This document shows positions 1-5,429 of a DNA stretch of 6,025 bases, piece after piece. Source of the stretch: Gammaproteobacteria bacterium (GTDB taxonomy: Bacteria > Pseudomonadota > Gammaproteobacteria > DSM-19610); assembly GCA_030618475.1 (NCBI GenBank), contig JAUXDG010000179.1, positions 1 to 6,025 on the forward strand. The letters run 5' to 3'. Made by a program: the position numbers and the translations under genes. Each line of letters begins with the position of its first letter. The stretch's first letter is position 1. Under the pieces are notes generated by a model. It did no database searches. It was not told where the DNA came from and worked only from the letters and a program-made list of their open reading frames with translations.

Positions 1-1311
1 GATAGCTGGACACAGGTTCGCAAAGACCAGTGTACACTGGTATGCCCCGAATCTCGTTTTCAGTTTATCTATGATGCTGCCTTAACCACACTGGTACTGC
101 ATTCACCGGACGATGTTTACCCCGGTCCCTATACCTATAAACGGTTCTGGTTTCGTGACGCGGCCTTCATTATCCACGCATTGCTTTGCGCCGGTTTTAC
201 CCAGCGCGCTGAACGGGCGTTGGCTCGTTACCCTGATCGTCAAACCGCACGCGGTTATTTCCGTTCCCAGGAAGGTGAATGGGATTCCAATGGCGAAGCA
301 CTGTGGATCATGCAGCGCTTCTGCGAACTGACCGGCAAGGCGCCCGATCCAGCCTGGCACAAGGTTATCCGCCGTGGTGCGCAATGGATCATTGATAAAC
401 GCCTCAGCCCGGACGTAAAGGCTCCGCACGCCGGACTGTTGCCCGCCGGTTTCAGCGCCGAACATCTCGGTCCCAATGATTACTATTTCTGGGACGACTT
501 CTGGGGCATTACAGGGCTTCGTTCTGCTGGTGCATTGTTATCAGGCTTAGATGCTCAGGCTAGCAAAAAATTCTTAAGAGCAGCGGATGAGTTTTCAGCA
601 GCAGTAGACCGCAGCCTCGCAACGTGTGAACAACGGCTGGGCCGCCCCGCCATGCCCGCATCACCTTACCGACGATTCGACGCGGGCGCCATCGGCTCGT
701 TGGCTGCAGGTTACCCCTTGCAACTCAGTGCAGCGGATGATCCGCGCCTGCTGGATACAGTGGAATATCTGCTCGACAACTGCTTCCTGGACAATGCCTT
801 TTTCCAGGACATGATTCATTCCGGCCTCAACGCCTACCTGACTTTGCACGTCGCCCAGATATTGTTGCGGGCCGGTGACCCGAGGTATCTTGAATTGATG
901 GACGCAGTCGCCGATCTGGCCACGACGACCGGTCAATGGCCCGAAGCGATCCACCCGCATACACGCGGTGGCTGTATGGGTGATGGACATCATGTATGGG
1001 CGGCGGCCGAGTGGGTGCTGATGTTGCACCACTGTTTTGTACGCGAGGAAGGCGAACGACTGATCCTGTGTTCTGGTATCCCCCAGCGTTGGCTGGATCA
1101 GGATGAGCCGATTTCATTCGGACCTGCATACACAAAATACGGACCTGTCTCGGTCACCCTCATACCTGAATCCGGCCAGCGTATCCGTGTTTCCTGGCAA
1201 GGTCACTGGCACGATGCCACGCCCAGCATTGAAGTACAGATTCCCGGCTTTGCATCGAGCAGTGCTGAACCGGGCACGCACAGCATTGAACTGATAAAAG
1301 GACAAACATGA
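1..1311 (+). CDS. Six-hairpin glycosidase-like protein (GH15-type fold), 5' truncated
   Basis: The frame is open from the first base, so the start codon lies upstream; 436 residues are visible (numbered from the window start). The likely role is hydrolysis or binding of a glycan by an (alpha/alpha)6-barrel enzyme. Visible family-like motifs are YKRFWFRDAAFII (residues 46-58), a QEGEWDSNGEALW stretch (90-102) rich in acidic candidates for catalysis, NDYYFWDDFWG (159-169), and GQWPEAIHP followed by GGCMGDGHHVWAAAEW (311-338), a typical late-barrel helix with conserved acids. Residues from about 350 form a beta-rich C-terminal part ending in IELIKGQT. The stop overlaps the next start as ATGA, so it is cotranscribed with the glycosyltransferase. 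The visible part shows no signal peptide, but the N-terminus is missing. The fold assignment is fairly sure. Substrate and exact GH family cannot be called, and a catalytically dead or phosphorylase-like member is possible. Confidence 0.8.
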   Translation, partial: DSWTQVRKDQCTLVCPESRFQFIYDAALTTLVLHSPDDVYPGPYTYKRFWFRDAAFIIHALLCAGFTQRAERALARYPDRQTARGYFRSQEGEWDSNGEALWIMQRFCELTGKAPDPAWHKVIRRGAQWIIDKRLSPDVKAPHAGLLPAGFSAEHLGPNDYYFWDDFWGITGLRSAGALLSGLDAQASKKFLRAADEFSAAVDRSLATCEQRLGRPAMPASPYRRFDAGAIGSLAAGYPLQLSAADDPRLLDTVEYLLDNCFLDNAFFQDMIHSGLNAYLTLHVAQILLRAGDPRYLELMDAVADLATTTGQWPEAIHPHTRGGCMGDGHHVWAAAEWVLMLHHCFVREEGERLILCSGIPQRWLDQDEPISFGPAYTKYGPVSVTLIPESGQRIRVSWQGHWHDATPSIEVQIPGFASSSAEPGTHSIELIKGQT

Positions 1312-2606
1312 ACATCGTCATGTTAACCAACACCTACACCCCGCATGTGGGAGGTGTGGCACGTTCGGTGAAGGCCTTTAGCGAAGAGTACCGGAAGCGT
1401 GGTCACCGGGTGCTGGTGGTCGCACCGACGTTCCCCGATATGCCGATAAATGAGATCGATGTCGTGCGCATTCCGGCCATCCAGCAATTCAATGCCAGTG
1501 ATTTTTCTGTTGCACTACCTGTTCCCGGCCTGCTCACGGATGCGCTCGATAGCTTTCAACCGGACATTGTGCATGCTCACCATCCTTATCTTCTGGGTAT
1601 GACGGCCATACGCATCGCACGTTATCGCAATCTGCCACTGGTGTTTACACACCACACGCTGTATGAACAATATACCCATTATGTACCGGGCGACTCGCCA
1701 ACACTCAAACGCTTTGTCATCGAACTCGCCACCCGTTACGCTAATCTTTCCGACCAGGTTTTCGCGCCCAGCGAGAGTATCCGAGATCTATTGCAAAAGC
1801 GCGGGGTAACTAAACCCGTCGTTGTCATTTCAACTGGCGTGAAGCTGGATCATTTCATGACAGGCGACGGCGCACGCGTTCGCACACAACTGCATATCTC
1901 GGACGAGGCTTTTGTCGTCGGCCATCTGGGTCGCCTGGCACCGGAAAAAAATCTTGAATTTCTGGCCGAGGCCGTTGCAGCTTTTTTGAAAACCCATAAA
2001 CATGCCTGTTTCCTGGTGGTCGGTGTCGGACCTTCAGAACAGATGATACGGCAGGTTTTCTCCCAACAAGGGCTGGAGTCACGGCTACACTTTACTGGCA
2101 TTCTCCAGGCTAGGGAATTGGCTGATGCTCTACATGCTATGGATTTATTTGCCTTCAGTTCCAAAAGTGAAACTCAGGGTATGGTACTGACCGAAGCTAT
2201 GGCAGCGGGTCTGCCTGTGGTCGCTCTGGATGCCTCAGGGGTGCGGGAAGTCGTTAAAGACCGAGAAAATGGGCGTTTATTACAGGAGGAGAGCATTGAG
2301 ACATTCACAGACGGACTCCAATGGATAGCCGATCAACCCACCGAACGTTTGGAAGCACTCAAACACTCGGCACTGGAAACAGCAGAAGTCTTTTCCCTGT
2401 CTAACACCGCTGACAAAGCCCTATCTTGTTACCAAGTACTCCTCCAAACCAGCATTCCTTCAACATCAGCAACATCAGCAATAGATAAATACTGGGAAGA
2501 TACTCTGGAACTTATCAAAGCGGAGTGGGATATCTTAAAAGGTGTCACTGGGGCTGCTACTGACGTACTTCTTGAAGACGAAGATTCCCCAAGGAAACGA
2601 CCTTGA
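1308..2606 (+). CDS. GT4-family glycosyltransferase, likely lipid (diacylglycerol-type) glycosyltransferase
   Basis: This is a 432-residue GT-B retaining glycosyltransferase that should transfer a sugar from a nucleotide-sugar donor to a lipid or glycan acceptor at the inner membrane face. The N-terminal domain opens with MNIVMLTNTYTPHVGGVARS (Gly-Gly loop at 15-16), then DIVHAHHP (86-93) and FTHHTLYEQYTHY (113-125). The donor domain has GHLGRLAPEKN (205-215, with Arg209 and Lys214 for the nucleotide phosphates) and the EX7E motif Glu288-TQGMVLT-Glu296, followed by AMAAGLPVVALDASGVREVV. This pattern is close to the diacylglycerol glucosyltransferase branch of GT4. Residues after about 380 form a Ser/Thr-rich link (TSATSA, from a 9-bp tandem repeat) and an extra helical tail ending in DEDSPRKRP. 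The ATG is preceded by AAGGA at 1298-1302 with a 5-nt gap and overlaps the upstream stop by 4 bp. Family is certain; acceptor is inferred. Confidence 0.93.
   Translation: MNIVMLTNTYTPHVGGVARSVKAFSEEYRKRGHRVLVVAPTFPDMPINEIDVVRIPAIQQFNASDFSVALPVPGLLTDALDSFQPDIVHAHHPYLLGMTAIRIARYRNLPLVFTHHTLYEQYTHYVPGDSPTLKRFVIELATRYANLSDQVFAPSESIRDLLQKRGVTKPVVVISTGVKLDHFMTGDGARVRTQLHISDEAFVVGHLGRLAPEKNLEFLAEAVAAFLKTHKHACFLVVGVGPSEQMIRQVFSQQGLESRLHFTGILQARELADALHAMDLFAFSSKSETQGMVLTEAMAAGLPVVALDASGVREVVKDRENGRLLQEESIETFTDGLQWIADQPTERLEALKHSALETAEVFSLSNTADKALSCYQVLLQTSIPSTSATSAIDKYWEDTLELIKAEWDILKGVTGAATDVLLEDEDSPRKRP
2591..2605 (+). promoter_or_regulatory. Ribosome binding site that selects a TTG start
   Basis: AAGGA at 2591-2595 sits 7 nt before TTG at 2603-2605. 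The TTG overlaps the upstream stop as TTGA, mirroring the ATGA overlap of the previous gene pair. The first in-frame ATG (2648-2650) has only a GC-rich hairpin in front of it and no Shine-Dalgarno, so TTG is the better start. Confidence 0.65.
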
Positions 2607-5038
2607 TTGGTCGTATAGAAGCATCTCTGCGGCGCTTGCGCCGCGCCATGAGCCGAAGTGAATGGCTGGCGCGACTGCTGCAACTGTCCATATCAAAAGG
2701 GCCGGGTACACGTCCGGGCCTGATCATGGTTCAAATCGACGGCCTTTCGCAAACTGAATTCGATACGGCTATGGAACGCGGTGAGCTTCCCTTTTTGCGC
2801 CGTCTCCTTAACCAGGAACACTATCGAACGTTTCAACTCTATTCCGGATTACCGGCAACCACACCGGCTGTTCAGGGCGAGCTGTTCTATGGTGTTAAAG
2901 GTGTCGTACCGGCATTCAGTTTCAGGCATCGCAAGTTCGGCCGAATCGTGCGCATGTATGAACCCGACACGGCCGCTGATGTTGAACAACGCCTCGCTGG
3001 TGGTGACAACGAGCCACTACTTAAGGATGGCAGTGCCTACAGCGACAATTTTACCGGTGGCGCCGACGAAGCGCATTTCTGTCCGTCATCGCTGGGTTGG
3101 GGTTCGGCGCTGCGCTCTGCCAATCCACTGGTGGTGGGTCTGCTGGTGTTAACTAATCTGTACAGCTTCTTGCGTGCTGGCGTACTGTTGCTTCTGGAAA
3201 TTGGTCTGGCCATTGCCGACTTTGTGCGGGGCACGATCCATGGTTATGACTTTTTCACGGAATTGAAATTCGCTCCGATTCGGGTAGCGATCTGTATTCT
3301 GCTACGTGAACTCTGCGTGATTGGTGCCAAGATTGATATCAGTCGCGGCCTGCCGATTATTCATATCAATTTTTTGGGTTATGACGAACAGGCTCATCGC
3401 CGTGGACCCAGTTCATTTTTTGCCCATTGGACTCTGAAGGGTATCGATGACGCTATTGCCCGCCTCTGGCATGCTTCCAATCGCGCCGCACATCGTGATT
3501 ACGATGTATGGATTTATTCTGATCACGGCCAGGCTGCGACTCGCCCCTATGAAAAGATATTTGGTCGCTCACTGGCAGATGCTGTCACCAGTGTGTTTGA
3601 AAAACTGGATACGAAAATCAAAGTGGCTGACGCTACCTCTATAGCAAGCATTCAGACCCAGCGTGTTAGCTTTCTGGGTGGTAGGAAATTCCAGCGGCTG
3701 TTTTCAGCAATCGGCATTAACTCCAAGCCTACAGACAAAAAACTGCTGTCCGTTGCTTCTCTGGGACCAGTCGGTTTTATCTACCCGCCACGCTCATTAA
3801 ACAAAGGTGAGACTGATTTTATTGCCCGGGAACTGGTGAACACAGCAAAGGTTCCACTCGTGATTACCCGGGACAACGCCAACCGGTTGCGCGCCTGGAC
3901 GGATGCAGGTATATACAAGCTGCCCGCGCAGATTGTAGAAATCCTCGGTGCGGAACATCCCTTCCTGGACGAGATCCGCGATGACCTGATGGCGCTGTGT
4001 CGGCACCCGGAAGCTGGCGACTTTATCCTGTTCGGCTGGCGCCACGGTATTGAACCCATAACCTTCGCTATTGAAAACGGCTCACACGCCGGCGCATCAC
4101 CGCAAGAAACCAATGCATTCGCCTTGTTACCAGCGGATACTTCGTTGCCTGAATCCGGACGCGGTTATCTCCGCCCCAACGACCTGCGCAGAGCGGCTCT
4201 GCACCTCCTGGGCCGGAAAGAACATACCTCCGAAGCCCCCCCCCTGCGTCCCGCAGCAACCGCAACGGATACCTTGCGCATCATGACCTACAATGTGCAC
4301 AGCTGTGTCGGTATGGACGGCAAACTCAATCCTGAACGCATCGCCCGTGTGATAGCCCGTTGCAACCCCGATGTGGTAGCGCTGCAGGAACTGGATGTCG
4401 GCCGGGCGCGTAGTGGCGGTGTCGACCAGGCGCATCTGATTGCACACTACCTGGAAATGGATTTCCATTTCCATCCCTCAATACATATTGAGGAAGAACG
4501 TTATGGCGACGCTATCCTGTCACATCTGCCGATGCATCTGGTTAAAGCCGGTCCCTTGCCCGGGCTCGCTGACAAACCGCAACTGGAACCACGCGGTGCA
4601 CTTTGGGTTTCTATCGACGTGCACGGCACGGAAGTTCAGGTCATCAATACGCATCTGGGTTTGTTTGCGCGCGAACGTATGGCCCAGACCAAAGCATTGC
4701 TTGGCGAGGAATGGCTGGCGCATAAGGCATGCCGCAGTCCGGTGATTCTGTGCGGTGACTTGAATGCGTTACCCCTTTCCGCAGTCTGCAACAGACTACG
4801 GCAGCGGCTCAACGATGCACAAGTCGAGGCGGAACACCATCGCCCCGCGGGCACTTTTTTCGGACGCTTCCCGACAGCCCGTATTGATTACATTTTTATA
4901 GACCTGGCGCTCGAAGCCGCTGCTATTCACATTCCGAAAACAGAATTGGTGCGTCTGGCTTCGGACCACTTGCCGCTGGTTACCGAGGTACGCCTCTCTG
5001 CAACGATGAAATCGGGAAGAGCAACATTCCTTGTGTGA
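2603..5038 (+). CDS. Bifunctional phosphoesterase: alkaline-phosphatase-superfamily domain fused to EEP domain
   Basis: This 811-residue protein has two metal-dependent phosphoesterase domains. Residues about 38-535 are an alkaline-phosphatase/phosphodiesterase fold: first metal Asp46 in MVQIDG, nucleophile Thr86 or Thr87 in GLPATTPAVQ, Asp261 and His265 in NFLGYDEQAH, Asp307-His308 in YSDHGQ, and His495 in NGSHAG. A hydrophobic insertion at about 176-210, with a second hydrophobic stretch at 227-241, suggests membrane contact. After a short linker (about 539-557) comes an EEP domain: Asn564 in TYNVH, Glu596 in ALQELD, YGDAILS (634-640), NTHLG with His684, GDLNA with Asp719/Asn721, RIDYIF (Asp762) and SDHLPL (Asp788-His789). 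All catalytic positions appear intact. Likely reactions are cleavage of phosphodiesters or phosphomonoesters, possibly of lipid head groups given the upstream glycosyltransferase; nucleotides or nucleic acid are alternatives. There is no clear N-terminal signal peptide; the N-terminus is Arg-rich and amphipathic. Translation ends in tandem stops TGA-TAG. The domain calls are sure; the substrate is not. Confidence 0.92.
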   Translation: MIGRIEASLRRLRRAMSRSEWLARLLQLSISKGPGTRPGLIMVQIDGLSQTEFDTAMERGELPFLRRLLNQEHYRTFQLYSGLPATTPAVQGELFYGVKGVVPAFSFRHRKFGRIVRMYEPDTAADVEQRLAGGDNEPLLKDGSAYSDNFTGGADEAHFCPSSLGWGSALRSANPLVVGLLVLTNLYSFLRAGVLLLLEIGLAIADFVRGTIHGYDFFTELKFAPIRVAICILLRELCVIGAKIDISRGLPIIHINFLGYDEQAHRRGPSSFFAHWTLKGIDDAIARLWHASNRAAHRDYDVWIYSDHGQAATRPYEKIFGRSLADAVTSVFEKLDTKIKVADATSIASIQTQRVSFLGGRKFQRLFSAIGINSKPTDKKLLSVASLGPVGFIYPPRSLNKGETDFIARELVNTAKVPLVITRDNANRLRAWTDAGIYKLPAQIVEILGAEHPFLDEIRDDLMALCRHPEAGDFILFGWRHGIEPITFAIENGSHAGASPQETNAFALLPADTSLPESGRGYLRPNDLRRAALHLLGRKEHTSEAPPLRPAATATDTLRIMTYNVHSCVGMDGKLNPERIARVIARCNPDVVALQELDVGRARSGGVDQAHLIAHYLEMDFHFHPSIHIEEERYGDAILSHLPMHLVKAGPLPGLADKPQLEPRGALWVSIDVHGTEVQVINTHLGLFARERMAQTKALLGEEWLAHKACRSPVILCGDLNALPLSAVCNRLRQRLNDAQVEAEHHRPAGTFFGRFPTARIDYIFIDLALEAAAIHIPKTELVRLASDHLPLVTEVRLSATMKSGRATFLV
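2629..2644 (+). other. GC-rich hairpin just inside the phosphoesterase gene
   Basis: GCGGCGC (2629-2635) and GCGCCGC (2638-2644) form a perfect 7-bp inverted repeat around TT, in practice a 6-bp stem with a CTTG loop. It lies in codons 9-14 of the TTG-started frame and directly before the alternative ATG at 2648. It could mask that ATG or slow early elongation. It could equally be a by-product of consecutive Arg/Leu codons. Confidence 0.4.
4236..4244 (+). repeat. C9 homopolymer in the interdomain linker
   Basis: Nine consecutive C encode Ala-Pro-Pro (around residues 545-547) in the linker between the phosphatase and EEP domains. Loss of one C would bring translation to TGA at 4284-4286, which overlaps an in-frame EEP ATG (4283-4285) as ATGA. 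Gain of one C would stop at 4333-4335. Either change yields a phosphatase-only protein. The tract is directly visible; any phase variation is inference. Confidence 0.75.
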
Positions 5039-5097
5039 TAGGGCATGTAGCTTACCAAGGTGGTGGGTGGTGAGATAACCGCCGATGCCGCCATCAT

Positions 5098-5115
5098 CCC
5101 TGAGCTTGTCGAGCC
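5098..5115. repeat. REP-like motif (CTCGACAAGCTCAGGG on the minus strand)
   Basis: CCCTGAGCTTGTCGAG on the plus strand matches the core of a dispersed intergenic repeat family common in many proteobacteria (TCGACAAGCTCAGG core). Its position just after an operon end is typical for such elements. Only one copy is visible and no matching inverted partner is close by, so it may be a degenerate or solitary copy. Confidence 0.4.
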
Positions 5116-5202
5116 ACTTTCTGGAAAAGGCGGAACACCAACTACAGGATCGAATACCCTGATTGTTCGATGTAAGTACGTTATAGCACAAAACAGTTTA
5201 CC

Positions 5203-5231
5203 TCAACACGGGGCGAAGTATGTCGTGTTGA
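5203..5231. other. 8-bp inverted repeat
   Basis: TCAACACG (5203-5210) and CGTGTTGA (5224-5231) are perfect inverted repeats separated by 13 nt. On the minus strand the left arm contains the TGA stop of the micro-ORF. There is no adjacent T-run on either strand, so it is not a classical terminator. It could be an operator or an RNA stem at the end of the micro-ORF. Confidence 0.45.
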
Positions 5232-5283
5232 CAGTCACTGTGCCGTAATCGTCGACTACGTTATTCACAGCCATCCTCTCCAT
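5203..5283 (-). CDS. Candidate micro-ORF, 26-residue peptide
   Basis: The ORF runs on the minus strand from ATG at 5283 to TGA ending at 5203. The peptide begins MERMAVNNVV and ends DDYGTVTVNTTYFAPC, with one Cys as the last residue. The initiation signals are unusually good: AGGAGG at 5295-5290, a 6-nt A-only spacer, then ATG. An upstream in-frame ATG at 5313 would add MNKKKVRRKK but has no comparable ribosome site. A candidate promoter lies about 70 bp upstream. I do not recognise the family. It could be a small functional peptide, a leader peptide, a modified-peptide precursor, or the 5' stub of a decayed gene: the same frame stays open for about 90 codons after the TGA, partly antisense to the phosphoesterase gene. 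No neighbouring modification or export gene is visible. Confidence 0.4.
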   Translation of the reverse strand: MERMAVNNVVDDYGTVTVNTTYFAPC

Positions 5284-5351
5284 TTTTTTCCTCCTCACTT
5301 TTTTCTTGTTCATTGTTACTTAGGTTACATCGCCTGGTGTTCGATTGGAAT

Positions 5352-5380
5352 ATTATATTTTTAACGGTGATTTATTTCAC
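5352..5380 (-). promoter_or_regulatory. Candidate sigma-70 promoter, minus strand
   Basis: Read on the minus strand, GTGAAA (5380-5375, 4 of 6 matches to TTGACA) is followed after exactly 17 nt by TATAAT (5357-5352), a perfect -10 box. Transcription would start near 5345 and leave about a 50-nt leader before the AGGAGG of the micro-ORF. The region is AT-rich, so chance matches are possible, but the combination of promoter, Shine-Dalgarno and ATG in the right order is notable. Confidence 0.5.
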
Positions 5381-5381
5381 T
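5366..5381. promoter_or_regulatory. CRP-like palindrome GTGA-N6-TCAC
   Basis: GGTGA-tttatt-TCACT has both core half-sites of the CRP/Vfr consensus (TGTGA-N6-TCACA) with exact spacing, though the outermost T and A are not kept. It overlaps the -35 box of the minus-strand promoter and lies about 50-65 bp before the start codon of the plus-strand helical protein gene. This would fit repression of the former, or activation of the latter. The regulator is inferred, not shown. Confidence 0.35.
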
Positions 5382-5429
5382 TACGGCGCGTGACGAACGT
5401 GATCATTAACGAGAAAAAGGTAAGTAATC

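Larger units (their letters stand above)
5039..5429. other. 391-bp intergenic region with regulatory sequence and a micro-ORF
   Basis: No large protein gene is supported here. The first part (5060-5200) is moderately GC-rich and holds a weak hairpin GGTGGT-gagata-ACCGCC (5066-5083, one G-U pair, no T-run, so not a convincing terminator) and a REP-like motif. The second part (5200-5290) holds an inverted repeat and a minus-strand micro-ORF. The third (5290-5429) is AT-rich, with a polypyrimidine strand that is explained by the minus-strand Shine-Dalgarno. No clear intrinsic terminator for the upstream operon was found. Confidence 0.7.

Noticed and set aside
661..1135. Minus-strand ORFs of 100-120 codons inside the glycosidase-like gene
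   Set aside because: Fully antisense to a conserved coding frame and of low-complexity, non-family sequence; typical shadows in GC-rich coding DNA.
5066..5083. Hairpin as intrinsic terminator of the operon
   Set aside because: Only six pairs with one G-U and no T-run after it; the T-runs at 5283-5289 and 5299-5304 are not preceded by a strong stem.
4796..5191. 131-codon minus-strand ORF across the phosphoesterase 3' end
   Set aside because: Mostly antisense to the conserved EEP motifs, starts with TTG, has no good ribosome site, and its Cys/Trp/Ser-rich translation matches no family I know.
5203..5208. TGA of the micro-ORF as a selenocysteine codon (Cys followed by TGA, then open frame)
   Set aside because: No SECIS-like hairpin directly downstream; the nearby inverted repeat contains the TGA itself, and the downstream frame shows no recognisable protein.
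5228..5233. Perfect TTGACA on the plus strand as a -35 box
   Set aside because: No acceptable -10 element at 15-19 bp; the expected place is GTCGAC-like and GC-rich.
5060..5248. 62-codon plus-strand ORF after the operon
   Set aside because: GTG start with no clear Shine-Dalgarno, runs through the REP-like motif and the inverted repeat, and its translation looks non-protein-like.
5325..5356. Plus-strand promoter TTACAT / TATTAT for the helical protein gene
   Set aside because: Spacing is 20 bp and the -35 is weak; the same AT-rich stretch fits far better as a minus-strand TATAAT promoter. The true plus-strand promoter was not found.
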